DNA of 64,000 nt from Liquorilactobacillus cacaonum DSM 21116 (GTDB lineage Bacteria; Bacillota; Bacilli; Lactobacillales; Lactobacillaceae): contig NZ_AYZE01000008.1 of NCBI RefSeq assembly GCF_001436735.1, forward strand, positions 305,240 through 369,239, in the 5' to 3' direction. Of this stretch, positions 26,058-35,141 are shown piece by piece. Positions within the stretch are counted from its first letter, which is position 1; the number at the start of each line of letters is the position of its first letter. A program made the translations under genes and the position numbers. The notes beneath the pieces are model-generated. The model did no database searches, was not told the DNA's origin, and saw only the letters and a program-made list of their open reading frames with translations.

Positions 26058-26783
26058 TCACCAGATATAAACGTCTTTATTATCGGGGTACCTTGTATAC
26101 CCCCCCTCTTGTTCATCTCTAATTAATTCTCCATGATTTAATTCAAGTACCCGTTCACGAACTGTATTTACCATAGTACTATCATGTGTTGCCATAATAA
26201 TTGTCGTTCCCATGCTATTAATCTTAAAAAAAAGCTTCATTATCTCTAATGCAGCTTTTGCATCCAAGTTTGCAGTCGGTTCATCAGCTATGACAATTGT
26301 CGGATAGTTAACAATTGCCCTAGCAATCGCTACCCTCTTTTGCTGTCCAATTGATAGTTCATTAATCTTTCTGTCATTCATACCAACCATTCCCACAACT
26401 TCTAATACATCATTTGTTCTAAGAGCTATTTCATTACTTTTAGCAGCACTTACTGCTTCAATACTCACTGCGATATTTTCAAAAACAGTACGGTCTGACA
26501 AGAATAAATCTTTTTGCATTACAACCCCCAGTTTTCTTCTTAAGAGGTAGAGTTGCTTATGATTAATACGACTCACTAAAGTGTTTCCTATCTTAATACT
26601 GCCAAAAGTCTGCTCCTCTTCACGATACAAGAACTTTAATAAGGTTGATTTACCTGCCCCACTAGCACCAATTACATAAACAAATTCGCCTTGTTTAACT
26701 GAAAAGTTAATGTTTTTTAAAGCATATACATTACCTTTATATTTCTTTGAAACCTTTCTTACATCTATCAATTGATGTTTCAC
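26058..26783 (-). CDS. FtsE-like ABC ATPase inside the flagellar operon
   Basis: A 241-residue ABC ATPase close to FtsE, the cytosolic half of the FtsEX complex that activates wall hydrolases. Walker A is GASGAGKST, the FtsE-typical FVYVIG and LKFLYREE flank it, Walker B and D-loop are IVIADEPTANLD, and the switch His is in MATHD. The signature reads LSIGQQKR instead of the usual LSGGEQQR. No FtsX-like permease is next to it. It sits between the distal rod gene and the chemoreceptor, 11 bp from the former, so it is co-transcribed with flagellar genes. Its role in motility is unknown to me. Confidence 0.9.
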   Translation of the reverse strand: MKHQLIDVRKVSKKYKGNVYALKNINFSVKQGEFVYVIGASGAGKSTLLKFLYREEEQTFGSIKIGNTLVSRINHKQLYLLRRKLGVVMQKDLFLSDRTVFENIAVSIEAVSAAKSNEIALRTNDVLEVVGMVGMNDRKINELSIGQQKRVAIARAIVNYPTIVIADEPTANLDAKAALEIMKLFFKINSMGTTIIMATHDSTMVNTVRERVLELNHGELIRDEQEGGYTRYPDNKDVYIW

Positions 26784-26794
26784 CTCTTGAAATG

Positions 26795-27562
26795 TTAGTC
26801 AGCTAACCGGTTAATCACTTCAAACATATCATCAGTCGATTGAAGTGCTTTAGCATTCAACTGATATGCCCTTTGTGTTGCAATCATATCTGTCATAGAG
26901 CTTGCTAAATCAACAGTTGACGTTTCTAAGTATCCTTGTTTGATATTTGCATTTGTCATCACCTGCAAACGGTCATTATTTGTAACAGTATAATTATTAT
27001 TCCCGGCGCTTACTAAGTCCTCGTTATTTTGAGGCAAATATATTCTTAGTTTACCCACTGACGTGCTATTTCCATTATTTACTATGTTTATAGTACCGTC
27101 ACTAGTAACACTCAATGTCCCACTCGGCCAGTTTTCCTCTGGAATGGTTGTATCAACTGCTACCTTATCCCCATTTGCATTTACCAATTGTCCTGCGTTG
27201 TCTCGCTTAAAACTACCATCTCTTGTTAATAAGAGTTCCCCATCTTGGTTATATGTACCAAAGAACCCCTGTCCTTGAATTGCAAAATCATTTGTAATTC
27301 CAGTTTGTTGTAGGCTACCTTGTACGAAATTAATTGATTCCCCATTAACTGCTACGCCAGTATTTAACCCTAGCTTTGTACCAGAAGTTAAATTAACTTC
27401 TGCTGTTGTTGTTTGATTATTAACTAGCTCTTGAAATGTTGTATCGTTGCTTTTATACCCAACCGTATCTGAATTTGCAATATTATTTGCAATATTATCC
27501 ATATTATTTTGTAAGCCATTCATTCCAGACTTATTAATTGCAAAAATGACTGAGATATTCAT
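26795..27562 (-). CDS. flgG: Flagellar distal rod protein (FlgG/FlhP type)
   Basis: A 255-residue axial protein. The N-terminus NKSGMNGLQNNMDNIANNIANSDTVGYKSND is the flagellar rod motif. The middle holds NDFAIQGQGFFGTYNQDGELLLTRDGSFKRD. The C-terminus GYLETSTVDLASSMTDMIATQRAYQLNAKALQSTDDMFEVINRL is the D0 helix. It corresponds to Bacillus FlhP. Assignment of FlgG versus FlgF between this gene and the next upstream one rests on order and C-terminal similarity. Confidence 0.88.
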   Translation of the reverse strand: MNISVIFAINKSGMNGLQNNMDNIANNIANSDTVGYKSNDTTFQELVNNQTTTAEVNLTSGTKLGLNTGVAVNGESINFVQGSLQQTGITNDFAIQGQGFFGTYNQDGELLLTRDGSFKRDNAGQLVNANGDKVAVDTTIPEENWPSGTLSVTSDGTINIVNNGNSTSVGKLRIYLPQNNEDLVSAGNNNYTVTNNDRLQVMTNANIKQGYLETSTVDLASSMTDMIATQRAYQLNAKALQSTDDMFEVINRLAD

Positions 27563-27573
27563 CTACTTAACCC

Positions 27574-28278
27574 TTAGACCTTTCCTAAGCTATTGACTGC
27601 CTTATCTAGCGTTTCGTTTGTTGAACTCAAAACCTTTTGATTAGCTTCAAATTCTCTCCCTGTCTGCATTAACGTTACCATTTCATCTGACATCGAAACA
27701 TTCGATTGTTCCAAGTAACCCTGCATCACATTAGGGTTCGTATTGAGTTGAATATTTTGAGTAGTTGTATAGTAACCATTTCCTGTATCTGTCATCTGTT
27801 GTTCGTTAGGAATACTTGCTATTCTAAACGATGGGCTATCGCTAGCTGTGACCACCTGCCCATTTGCTCCAACAACTTGATAACCTTCTTGTGTAATATA
27901 CTGATTTTGATCATTAAGTTTAAAATTTCCATTTCTAGTATAGGCAAGTGAGCCATCGTTCAATCTAATCGTAAAATATCCATCGCTATTGATTGCAAAA
28001 TCTGTAGCTCTTCCAGTTTCTTTCATTGTTCCTTTGCTACTATCTATATATGATCCATCGATTGCATTACCAAATGTAAAGCTACCAATGTTTTGGCGTT
28101 CGGAAACTGCTGAGCCTCCTTGATGATTCTCAAACTGAACTTCTTTCAATGTTGATTGGAATAACTGTTTTGCCTGGTAACCTGTCGTATTAACATTAGC
28201 AATGTTCCCACTAGTACTTTCTTGCCTTTTGAGTAAAACATCTAGACTTTGTTCTATTGTATCCAATCCTCTTATCAT
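27574..28278 (-). CDS. flgF: Flagellar rod protein (FlgF/FlhO type)
   Basis: A 234-residue axial protein. It starts MIRGLDTIEQSLDVLLKRQESTSGNIANVNTTGYQAKQL and has the central TDFAINSDGYFTIRLNDGSLAYTRNGNFKLN and the C-terminal GYLEQSNVSMSDEMVTLMQTGREFEANQKVL. It matches Bacillus FlhO in context. Its start overlaps the fliA stop by 4 nt. Confidence 0.88.
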   Translation of the reverse strand: MIRGLDTIEQSLDVLLKRQESTSGNIANVNTTGYQAKQLFQSTLKEVQFENHQGGSAVSERQNIGSFTFGNAIDGSYIDSSKGTMKETGRATDFAINSDGYFTIRLNDGSLAYTRNGNFKLNDQNQYITQEGYQVVGANGQVVTASDSPSFRIASIPNEQQMTDTGNGYYTTTQNIQLNTNPNVMQGYLEQSNVSMSDEMVTLMQTGREFEANQKVLSSTNETLDKAVNSLGKV

Positions 28279-28988
28279 GACAATTCTTCCTCCATTGACA
28301 GCTTTAGCTTTGCAATTATCTTCCCATGAATTTGAGAAACTCTCGCTATTGAAATATCCAAAATAGCTGCAATTTCCTTTAAAGTTACTTCTTCTTTATA
28401 GTACAAACTTAGAATTAACTGTTCACGTTCATTTAATTTCTTTATGCATTTTGCAAGGACTTCTCCTCGTTCTTCTCCAATCAATTTCTGTTCCGCATTA
28501 GTTCCAGCTTGGTCAGGAATTATATCTCCTAAAGAAACTCTACTTTCTCCGTCTGTTGTAAAAATGGTTCCCTCAAGAGAGATACCGGCTAAATAATGAA
28601 TATTCTCATAGATTTCATTCAATTGTGTACTGGAAATCCCCATTTTTCCACTGATTTCACCATCAGTGACCTCTCTTTTCAGATCTTGTTCAAGCGTTTG
28701 TTTTGCTTTATAAAAATCATTGATAGCAACCATCTTATATCTTGAGATTTTTGAATGTTTCCTAACTTCATCAATAATTGCGCCTCTAATTCTAATTGCT
28801 GCGTAGCTCTCAAATGGGACCTTCTTAGTAACATCAAACCTATGCAAAGCATCGATCAAACCTATCACACCAATATTATAGTAATCGCTATACTCATACT
28901 CTGTACTATTAATTGGAACTCTTTTAGCAACTTTTCCAACCAAAGGAAGATACTTCAAAATTTCATCTTCAGGACCAGCTCCATACAT
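28275..28988 (-). CDS. fliA: Flagellar sigma factor 28
   Basis: A 237-residue sigma-70-family factor directing late motility genes. Region 2 reads DYYNIGVIGLIDALHRFDVTKKVPFESYAAIRIRGAIIDEVRK, region 3 is in the LEQDLKREVTDGEISGKMG helices and region 4 is LSLYYKEEVTLKEIAAILDISIARVSQIHGKIIAKL. Its matching promoters (TTAAA-N15/16-CCGATAN) occur at five places in the window, and its inhibitor FlgM is 12 kb downstream in the same operon. It follows flhA directly. Confidence 0.96.
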   Translation of the reverse strand: MYGAGPEDEILKYLPLVGKVAKRVPINSTEYEYSDYYNIGVIGLIDALHRFDVTKKVPFESYAAIRIRGAIIDEVRKHSKISRYKMVAINDFYKAKQTLEQDLKREVTDGEISGKMGISSTQLNEIYENIHYLAGISLEGTIFTTDGESRVSLGDIIPDQAGTNAEQKLIGEERGEVLAKCIKKLNEREQLILSLYYKEEVTLKEIAAILDISIARVSQIHGKIIAKLKLSMEEELS

Positions 28989-29018
28989 ATTAGCTCCATA
29001 CTCCCTTCATCAAAATTT

Positions 29019-31094
29019 TTAAATGTTAATTGTTCCTACAGTCTCAATCGAAATTTCATTAGGCACTTCATTCAAAGATAAAATTGACAGATTAGGAAAG
29101 TTAAAAGAAACTAACTTCCGAAAAGCAAGCCTAATTTTAGGAGAGGTCAATATTACAAATTCGATATTTTTAAGTACAAAATCTTGTTGTACTCGATTAA
29201 TAGCCTCTAGAATTTGATTAACGGAATCTGGTTTCAATACCGGATAGGATCCAGTTGCTGTTTTTTGAATACTTTGTGTAATCAATTCTTCAACTTTGGG
29301 ATGGACTGTTACTACCTTAATATTTTTTTGATCATCCGCATACTTAGTGGCAATTGTTCTTCTCAATGCCTGTCTTACATATTCAGTCAGCACCTCTGTA
29401 TCTTTTGTAACTGAGCCAAAGTCAGCTAAAGTTTCTAGAATCGTTGCTAAGTCATTAATTGGTATCTTTTCTCCCAATAGATTCTGTAAGACTTTCTCAA
29501 CTTCTCCCAATCGTAAAACATCTGGAATTAGTTCATCTATTACAACATTATTTTCATCTTTTATTCCTTCTAATAACTTCTGAACTTCTTGTCTGCCAAG
29601 TAATTCTGGTGCATTCCCAAAGATTATTTCTTTTAAGTGTGTTGCAATTACTGTTAAAGGCTCAATAATTGTAAATCCTTGTATTTCAGCAGCTTCTTTG
29701 TCCTTTTGATCAATCCACATTGCATCAATACTGAATGCTGGTTCTTTTGTTGGAATTCCCTTAAATGGAAAAGGTTCATCATCAGGGCTGATAATCATTA
29801 ATTTATCTGCATAAATTTGCCCCGCCCCAACTTCATTTCCTTTTATCTTAATTGAATAATCATTCGATTCGAGGTATAGATTATCTCTTATCCTAACTGG
29901 ATGTACCAAAATTCCAAGCTCCCTAGCTGTCTGTTTACGTATAGCAACAATTCTACTCATCAAACTGTTGTCTACTGTACTATCCACTAGTGAAATCAAG
30001 CCATAACCAATTTCAATTGCAATTGGTTCAACTTGAAAGGAAGAAACCGACTCATCTTCTTCTTGTTCCTTCTTTTTACGCTTCATTGCTAACTTTTGTT
30101 CTTCTTCTTTTTTTCTAATTGCTGTTTTTTGTTCCGTTTGCCTAATAACCACACTTGCAATAAACATCCCAATTCCTATAACTAAAAATGGTAGGAACGG
30201 AAAACCTGGAACTATCGACAGTACTAGTAAAATTACACCAACAATCCTAAACAAAATAGGATATCTTACAACATCGGCGGAGATATCTAATCCAAAAGAA
30301 CTGTTGTTATCTGAACGTGTAACTATAATACCTGAAGCAATTGAAATCAATAATGATGGAATTGCACTGACCAACCCATCTCCAATTGATAACTTACCGA
30401 ATTGTGCTAACGCATCGGTGATTGATAAATCACCTTTCATAGTAAAAATAATGGTTCCAGCTATTAGATTTATCAAAGTTATCATAATACTAGCTATTGC
30501 ATCGCCTTTGACAAATTTACTAGCACCATCCATTGAACCGTAAAAATCAGCTTCTCTTTGTAAGTCTTTTCTGCGACTTCTGGCCTGTTCTTCATTTACT
30601 AATCCTGAATTCAAATCCGAATCAATTGCCATCTGTTTTCCCGGCATAGCATCAAGTGTAAATCTTGCTGAAACCTCTGAGACACGTCCAGCACCATTAG
30701 TCACAACTACTAACTGAACAACCATAATAATTATAAATAAAATAATCCCAACAATATAATTACTACCCGCCACAACATTTGCAAAGGCTGCAATTACACT
30801 CCCACCATTACCTTCAGTTAATATCAGCCGTGTAGAAGACATATTTAAACCAAGCTTAAACATCGTTGTTATTAACAACAACGTTGGGAAGGTGGTAAAT
30901 TCTAGAACACTTCTAGTGAATAACGTAATAAGTAAAATATTGATTGCAACGGCTAAATTAATAACAATCAGTATGTCTAATGCTACGGCGGGTAAAGGTA
31001 TTATTATTAACCCAATAATACTGACCACTAAAAAAGAAACAATTACATCAGCATAATTTAAATTCCTTTTTTTCTTAATCTTCTTTTTACTCAT
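29019..31094 (-). CDS. flhA: Flagellar export gate protein FlhA
   Basis: A 691-residue export-gate protein. About eight helices fill residues 15-330, including LEFTTFPTLLLITTMFKLGLNMSSTRLIL. The conserved FHIPEP-type loop has RFTLDAMPGKQMAIDSDLNSGL. The cytosolic C-terminal domain (about 350-691) docks substrate-chaperone complexes (IEIGYGLISLVD, VHPVRIRDNL, LADFGSVTKDTEVLTEYVRQALRRTI). flhF and flhG, usual neighbours in Bacillus, are absent downstream. Confidence 0.97.
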   Translation of the reverse strand: MSKKKIKKKRNLNYADVIVSFLVVSIIGLIIIPLPAVALDILIVINLAVAINILLITLFTRSVLEFTTFPTLLLITTMFKLGLNMSSTRLILTEGNGGSVIAAFANVVAGSNYIVGIILFIIIMVVQLVVVTNGAGRVSEVSARFTLDAMPGKQMAIDSDLNSGLVNEEQARSRRKDLQREADFYGSMDGASKFVKGDAIASIMITLINLIAGTIIFTMKGDLSITDALAQFGKLSIGDGLVSAIPSLLISIASGIIVTRSDNNSSFGLDISADVVRYPILFRIVGVILLVLSIVPGFPFLPFLVIGIGMFIASVVIRQTEQKTAIRKKEEEQKLAMKRKKKEQEEDESVSSFQVEPIAIEIGYGLISLVDSTVDNSLMSRIVAIRKQTARELGILVHPVRIRDNLYLESNDYSIKIKGNEVGAGQIYADKLMIISPDDEPFPFKGIPTKEPAFSIDAMWIDQKDKEAAEIQGFTIIEPLTVIATHLKEIIFGNAPELLGRQEVQKLLEGIKDENNVVIDELIPDVLRLGEVEKVLQNLLGEKIPINDLATILETLADFGSVTKDTEVLTEYVRQALRRTIATKYADDQKNIKVVTVHPKVEELITQSIQKTATGSYPVLKPDSVNQILEAINRVQQDFVLKNIEFVILTSPKIRLAFRKLVSFNFPNLSILSLNEVPNEISIETVGTINI

Positions 31095-31121
31095 TTATCT
31101 ACTTATCCCCCAAAACTCAAT

Positions 31122-32189
31122 CTAAATCTTATTTTTTTCTTTTTCTTCCAACTGATAAACTAGTGCAATAATTGCAGCAACTGATTCGTACATCTCTGTT
31201 GGTATAAACTCACCAGGTTCAACCTCAGCATAGATTGCCCTGGCGACCGGTCTATTTTCAATCATTGGCACATGCATCTTCTTACCCTCTGCCTTCATTC
31301 GTTGTGCTAATTCATCAGCTCCTTTGGCTAAAAGTAACGGTATTCCCTCTTTTTGAGGATCATACTTGATTGCAATTGCATAATGTGTCGGATTGGTAAT
31401 CATGACTGTCGCTTCTTTAACCTTTGAAATTGCATTACGTGACATTTCTTGATACTTAGCCCTTCTTTGTGCTTTTACCTTTGGATCTCCTTCTTGTTGT
31501 TTAAATTCATCTTTGATTTCTTGTTTTGTCATTCTCAAATTTTTATGGTGGGTATACCTTTGATAGCCGTAGTCAAAAATTGCAACAACTATCAAAAAAA
31601 AAGAAATCTTTTCAATTACTGATCTGGTAAGGTCTAAAATAAAATAAAGTATTTTTTGCAGACCTACATCATTTAAGTTGATTATTGTCGGAATTTCAGA
31701 CATAAATTGCTGATAGCATAGGTAAATAATTATACCTAACTTTGCAAGTGTTTTTGCAATGTTAACTAGTGATCTCAAACCTAACATTTGTTTGAATCCA
31801 TTAATCGGATTTAGCTTCTTAAAATCAGGCTTTAATGGCCTCCAGGTAAATATCAATCCCACCTGTAAAATATTGATAAGTGAACCAAGAAAAACGCTAA
31901 TCAACATGAAAGGACTTGTAAGTATCAGTATCATTACAACGGCCTGTACTGCTACCCTAGGCAAATCACTCATCTCTACATTAAAATTAGCAATTTGTTC
32001 GATCATCTGTGTTAAATATGGTAGAAGTTCTTTAAGAAGAAATTCCCATAACGGTAAAATAACAAGTGAAAAAGCCAATAAAGAAATTGCGGTATTTAAT
32101 TCCGGCGTTTTAGGAACCTCTCCTTTTTTCTTTGCATCTTTCAATCGTTTAAGAGTCGGTTTTTCTGTTTTCCCGTCTTTATCGGCCAT
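31122..32189 (-). CDS. flhB: Flagellar export switch protein FlhB
   Basis: A 355-residue protein with four membrane helices and a cytosolic autocleavage domain. The N-terminus MADKDGKTEKPTLKRLKDAKKKGEVPKT is the family signature. The cleavage motif NPTH lies in VMITNPTHYAIAIKYD, followed by PLLLAKGADELAQRMK and NRPVARAIYAEVEPGEFIP. Cleavage switches export from hook to filament proteins. Confidence 0.97.
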   Translation of the reverse strand: MADKDGKTEKPTLKRLKDAKKKGEVPKTPELNTAISLLAFSLVILPLWEFLLKELLPYLTQMIEQIANFNVEMSDLPRVAVQAVVMILILTSPFMLISVFLGSLINILQVGLIFTWRPLKPDFKKLNPINGFKQMLGLRSLVNIAKTLAKLGIIIYLCYQQFMSEIPTIINLNDVGLQKILYFILDLTRSVIEKISFFLIVVAIFDYGYQRYTHHKNLRMTKQEIKDEFKQQEGDPKVKAQRRAKYQEMSRNAISKVKEATVMITNPTHYAIAIKYDPQKEGIPLLLAKGADELAQRMKAEGKKMHVPMIENRPVARAIYAEVEPGEFIPTEMYESVAAIIALVYQLEEKEKNKI

Positions 32190-32198
32190 CTTGTTCTC

Positions 32199-32951
32199 CT
32201 ATTTTACAGATTTTATAAATTCAAGCATATTTCCTATACCTTCAGAAAGATTATTTCCCAAAAAGCTTGATAAACTTGATAAGGCAAGTAAAAATATTAG
32301 AATGCTAACAACCGTTTTTATAGAAAGGCTCATCATTAGAATATTAATTTGTGGAATTGATCTTGATATAACTCCCAACAAAATGTCAATTATCAGTACA
32401 GCCACTACCATAGGTGCTGCTAGACTAAGTGACATCTCTACTGTCTTTTCAAAAAGTTGCACTACCCCGTCTACCGATGCGCCACTTATATTTTCAGTTC
32501 CGAGCGGAACAATTTTAAAGGAATTAATAATTCCATAAATCATAAGATTTTGTAAATTAAGCATAAAAAATATGGAAATCGTCAACCAATAATATAGTTT
32601 ACTAAACTGCGCAGATTGAACATCTGTCATTGTGTCATACGCTTGGGCCATAGAAAAACCCACTTGAAAATCAATCATCTGTCCTGCCATCATAATCCCA
32701 CTAAAAACGAGTTGACTTAGATATCCCATTGCTAATCCAAAAATAACCTCTTTAATAGCAACCTCACCTAGCAGTACTGTATTAGCGATTTCTTTATATT
32801 CTGTAATTGCAGGATAAGCTGAGATTACTAAACTTCCTCCTACAACTAGCTTGGCGAAATTAGGGAAACCCTTTTGTGAAAAAATCGGACAAATTGCTAG
32901 AAATGACATTATCCTGCACATTAAGAGCGCACCTATTTGAATCACAATCAT
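32199..32951 (-). CDS. fliR: Flagellar export protein FliR
   Basis: A 250-residue membrane protein with about six helices, part of the FliP5-FliQ4-FliR1 export channel. Characteristic segments are FLAICPIFSQKGFPNFAKLVVGGSLVI, VIFGLAMGYLSQLVFSGIMMAGQMIDFQVGFSMAQ and the C-terminal half with PQINILMMSLSIK. It begins 9 bp after fliQ and ends 9 bp before flhB. Confidence 0.95.
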   Translation of the reverse strand: MIVIQIGALLMCRIMSFLAICPIFSQKGFPNFAKLVVGGSLVISAYPAITEYKEIANTVLLGEVAIKEVIFGLAMGYLSQLVFSGIMMAGQMIDFQVGFSMAQAYDTMTDVQSAQFSKLYYWLTISIFFMLNLQNLMIYGIINSFKIVPLGTENISGASVDGVVQLFEKTVEMSLSLAAPMVVAVLIIDILLGVISRSIPQINILMMSLSIKTVVSILIFLLALSSLSSFLGNNLSEGIGNMLEFIKSVK

Positions 32952-32960
32952 TTGTTCACC

Positions 32961-33224
32961 TCACAATTTTGAAATCATCTTGAACACATTTCTTGTGAAT
33001 TCAAGAAGAATTGTAATCATAAAGTTACCTGCCAGAATTAAGGTAATTAAAATAGCAACCAATTTTGGTACAAAGCTCAAAGTCTGCTCTTGAATTTGAG
33101 TAGTAGCTTGAAAGATACTAATTATTAATCCTACCAACATACCGATTCCTACTGCTGGACCTGAAATTAAAATAATCCTAATAAAAGCATCTCTAATAAC
33201 CTGTAAAACCACTTCGATTGTCAT
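32961..33224 (-). CDS. fliQ: Flagellar export protein FliQ
   Basis: An 87-residue protein of two long hydrophobic helices (IRIILISGPAVGIGMLVGLIISIFQATTQIQEQTLSFVPK, then VAILITLILAGNFMITILLEF). It matches FliQ in length and in the central QATTQIQEQTL motif. It belongs to the FliPQR channel and lies between fliP and fliR. Confidence 0.96.
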   Translation of the reverse strand: MTIEVVLQVIRDAFIRIILISGPAVGIGMLVGLIISIFQATTQIQEQTLSFVPKLVAILITLILAGNFMITILLEFTRNVFKMISKL

Positions 33225-33241
33225 AAAATCTACCTAACTCC

Positions 33242-34009
33242 CTAATAAAAACTCTTGATTAATGACTCCACCAGTAAATACCAACCGTCAACAAGTACAA
33301 ATAACAGTATTTTGAATGGCAATGAAATCATGACTGGTGATAGCATTACCATCCCCATTGACATCAGAATACTAGAAACCACCATATCAATGATTAAGAA
33401 CGGGATAAATAGCAAAAATCCTATGCTGAAAGCTGTTCGCAACTCACTAATAATAAATGCTGGTGTAATTATAGTTAGTGGTATTTTCTTATATTTCTTA
33501 ATATTGACTTTCTCCTTAGAAACATCAATAAAGAGCTGCATATCCTTTTTCCTTGTCTGACCGTACATAAATTCCTTTATTCTATTTTCTGATCGGTCAA
33601 ATACTTGCTGTTGCGTTATTTGATTTTGATTATATGGTTTAATTGCATCCTGATATATATCCATATAAACTGGTCGCATCGTAAAAAATGTTAGAAATAA
33701 CGCTAACCCCAGTAAAACCTGATTAGGTGGATTTTGCTGTGTTCCAAGTGCACTTCTTGCAAATGAAAGCACCATTATAATTCTTGTAAAAGATGTCATC
33801 ATCACTAATAGTATTGGGGCAACCGATAACAACGTCAGTAAGATAAAAGTATTAATCGTAGTTGTAGAACTAGAATTATTATTCAATAAATTATTAACAG
33901 TTGATGTAATATCATTAGTATTAATAGCCAAAACAGTAGTTGGCGATAGAAATAGTTTCCAAAAACAGATATTAATTACGACTATCCCCATGGCAATTTT
34001 CTTTTTCAT
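33242..34009 (-). CDS. fliP: Flagellar export protein FliP
   Basis: A 255-residue export-channel subunit with an N-terminal signal sequence (about 1-28) and four further helices. Family motifs are LLTLLSVAPILLVMMTSFTRIIMVLSFARSALGTQQNPPNQVLLGLALFLTFFTM, PAFIISELRTAFSIGFLLFIPFLIIDMVVSSILMSMGM and FKILLFVLVDGWYLLVESL. Its start overlaps the fliO stop by one base. Confidence 0.97.
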   Translation of the reverse strand: MKKKIAMGIVVINICFWKLFLSPTTVLAINTNDITSTVNNLLNNNSSSTTTINTFILLTLLSVAPILLVMMTSFTRIIMVLSFARSALGTQQNPPNQVLLGLALFLTFFTMRPVYMDIYQDAIKPYNQNQITQQQVFDRSENRIKEFMYGQTRKKDMQLFIDVSKEKVNIKKYKKIPLTIITPAFIISELRTAFSIGFLLFIPFLIIDMVVSSILMSMGMVMLSPVMISLPFKILLFVLVDGWYLLVESLIKSFY

Positions 34010-34374
34010 TATCTTTTCCTCTTACTAAACTCTTGAATCTTATCATTCATATCTTGCATAATTTTTCCGAAATCTTTATTTTTCCCACTTCCTTCATGGT
34101 TTCCTAAAGAATTTAATAGCTGTGCCACCTCATATTCATCCAATTCTTTCAAGATTTCATTACGGCTTTCTGAAAAACTCATAACATAGTAAGTATCAAT
34201 AATCTGTACTATCCCTATTGAAGAAGTCTTACTCACTAATATTTTTTGAATGACTCTAAAATTCTTCTTGCTCTGATTTGTATATTTACCCATATATTTC
34301 AAGCAAATATTAATCATGAAAATAATTATTATTAAAAAGATAATTGTCCTTAAAATCGTAATATACATATCCAT
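34009..34374 (-). CDS. fliO: FliO-type export assembly protein
   Basis: A 121-residue protein with one N-terminal membrane helix (TIIFLIIIIFMINICLKYMG) and a small cytosolic domain (IQKILVSKTSSIGIVQIIDTYYVMSFSES) typical of FliO/FliZ, which helps FliP assemble. Sequence conservation is low; the position just before fliP supports the call. Confidence 0.85.
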   Translation of the reverse strand: MDMYITILRTIIFLIIIIFMINICLKYMGKYTNQSKKNFRVIQKILVSKTSSIGIVQIIDTYYVMSFSESRNEILKELDEYEVAQLLNSLGNHEGSGKNKDFGKIMQDMNDKIQEFSKRKR

Positions 34375-34384
34375 TTTCCCATTC

Positions 34385-34876
34385 CTATTGAATAACTAAA
34401 TCTGTTATAAATACATTTTCTATAATTTTTGCCCCATACGCCTTATTGATAGTATCGCGCAATTGATTTTTTAGTCCTGTTAAACTATCCGAAGAGCCCA
34501 GTATGTTACTTGCATTTTTTTGCCTAATAACGTTAATAACGCTATCTCTAACAACTGCGACATTTTTTTTGATTTTTGCTTTTTGTTCAGAATTGGCTAC
34601 CAAAAATGATAAGGTAATCTGTGCATACTGCGTACTATTCGAACCATCTTCACTAGTTAAATTAATTACAAATTTTTTAACAGGTACAATTTCCTGTTTC
34701 CCCGAAACAATTGTTTTTGAATGATGCTTAACTGTTGTTTTCTTTGAACTCAACGCATCCAATATCTTAGGTGTGACAATCGTAGCAACTACTCCACCAC
34801 TTGTTGCCACTATGAGCAAAATCAACACCCACAAAATAAGTTTTTTCCCTTTTTTCTCACTTTTTTCTTTTGCCAT
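34385..34876 (-). CDS. fliL: Flagellar basal-body protein FliL
   Basis: A 163-residue protein with a basic N-terminus, one membrane helix (LILWVLILLIVATSGGVVATIV) and an outside SPFH-like domain (VPVKKFVINLTSEDGSNSTQYAQITLSFLVA ... VVRDSVINVIRQKNASNIL). FliL rings surround the stator units and aid torque. It lies between flbD and fliO. Confidence 0.94.
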   Translation of the reverse strand: MAKEKSEKKGKKLILWVLILLIVATSGGVVATIVTPKILDALSSKKTTVKHHSKTIVSGKQEIVPVKKFVINLTSEDGSNSTQYAQITLSFLVANSEQKAKIKKNVAVVRDSVINVIRQKNASNILGSSDSLTGLKNQLRDTINKAYGAKIIENVFITDLVIQ

Positions 34877-34886
34877 GAATAATTAT

Positions 34887-35105
34887 CTACCTCTCCTTAT
34901 TAATGGAGTTTAAGTTCTGTGAATTCGTGAGAATTTCTCTCCGATATTCGATTATTTTTTTCTTTATTTCAATTGCTCTATTCTTTACAATTATATTTCT
35001 ATCATCTATAAGAGTGATTGTTGTATCTGGAGTCTCTTCAATTTTGAAAATCAGATCTGCATTCAACAAAAAAAATTTCCCATTTAGACCAACTAATTCA
35101 ATCAA
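34887..35105 (-). CDS. flbD: FlbD/SwrD-type flagellar protein, TTG start
   Basis: A 72-residue protein of the FlbD (SwrD) family, which in Bacillus increases motor power. The family core is IELVGLNGKFFLLNADLIFKIEETPDTTITLIDDRNIIVK, followed by a helical tail. The start is a TTG with AAGGAG eight bases upstream. The place between flgE and fliL is the conserved one. Confidence 0.92.
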   Translation of the reverse strand: MIELVGLNGKFFLLNADLIFKIEETPDTTITLIDDRNIIVKNRAIEIKKKIIEYRREILTNSQNLNSINKER

Positions 35106-35141
35106 CTTTTGTTCTCCTTAATATTAATCAAACAGTCAATA

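Noticed and set aside
32175..32192. GCCGATAA near the flhB start
   Set aside because: It lies in the first codons of flhB (MADK) and has no matching -35 element at the proper spacing.
31759..32538. Long plus-strand open frame opposite flhB and fliR
   Set aside because: Antisense shadow of two well-conserved export genes; no recognisable domain.
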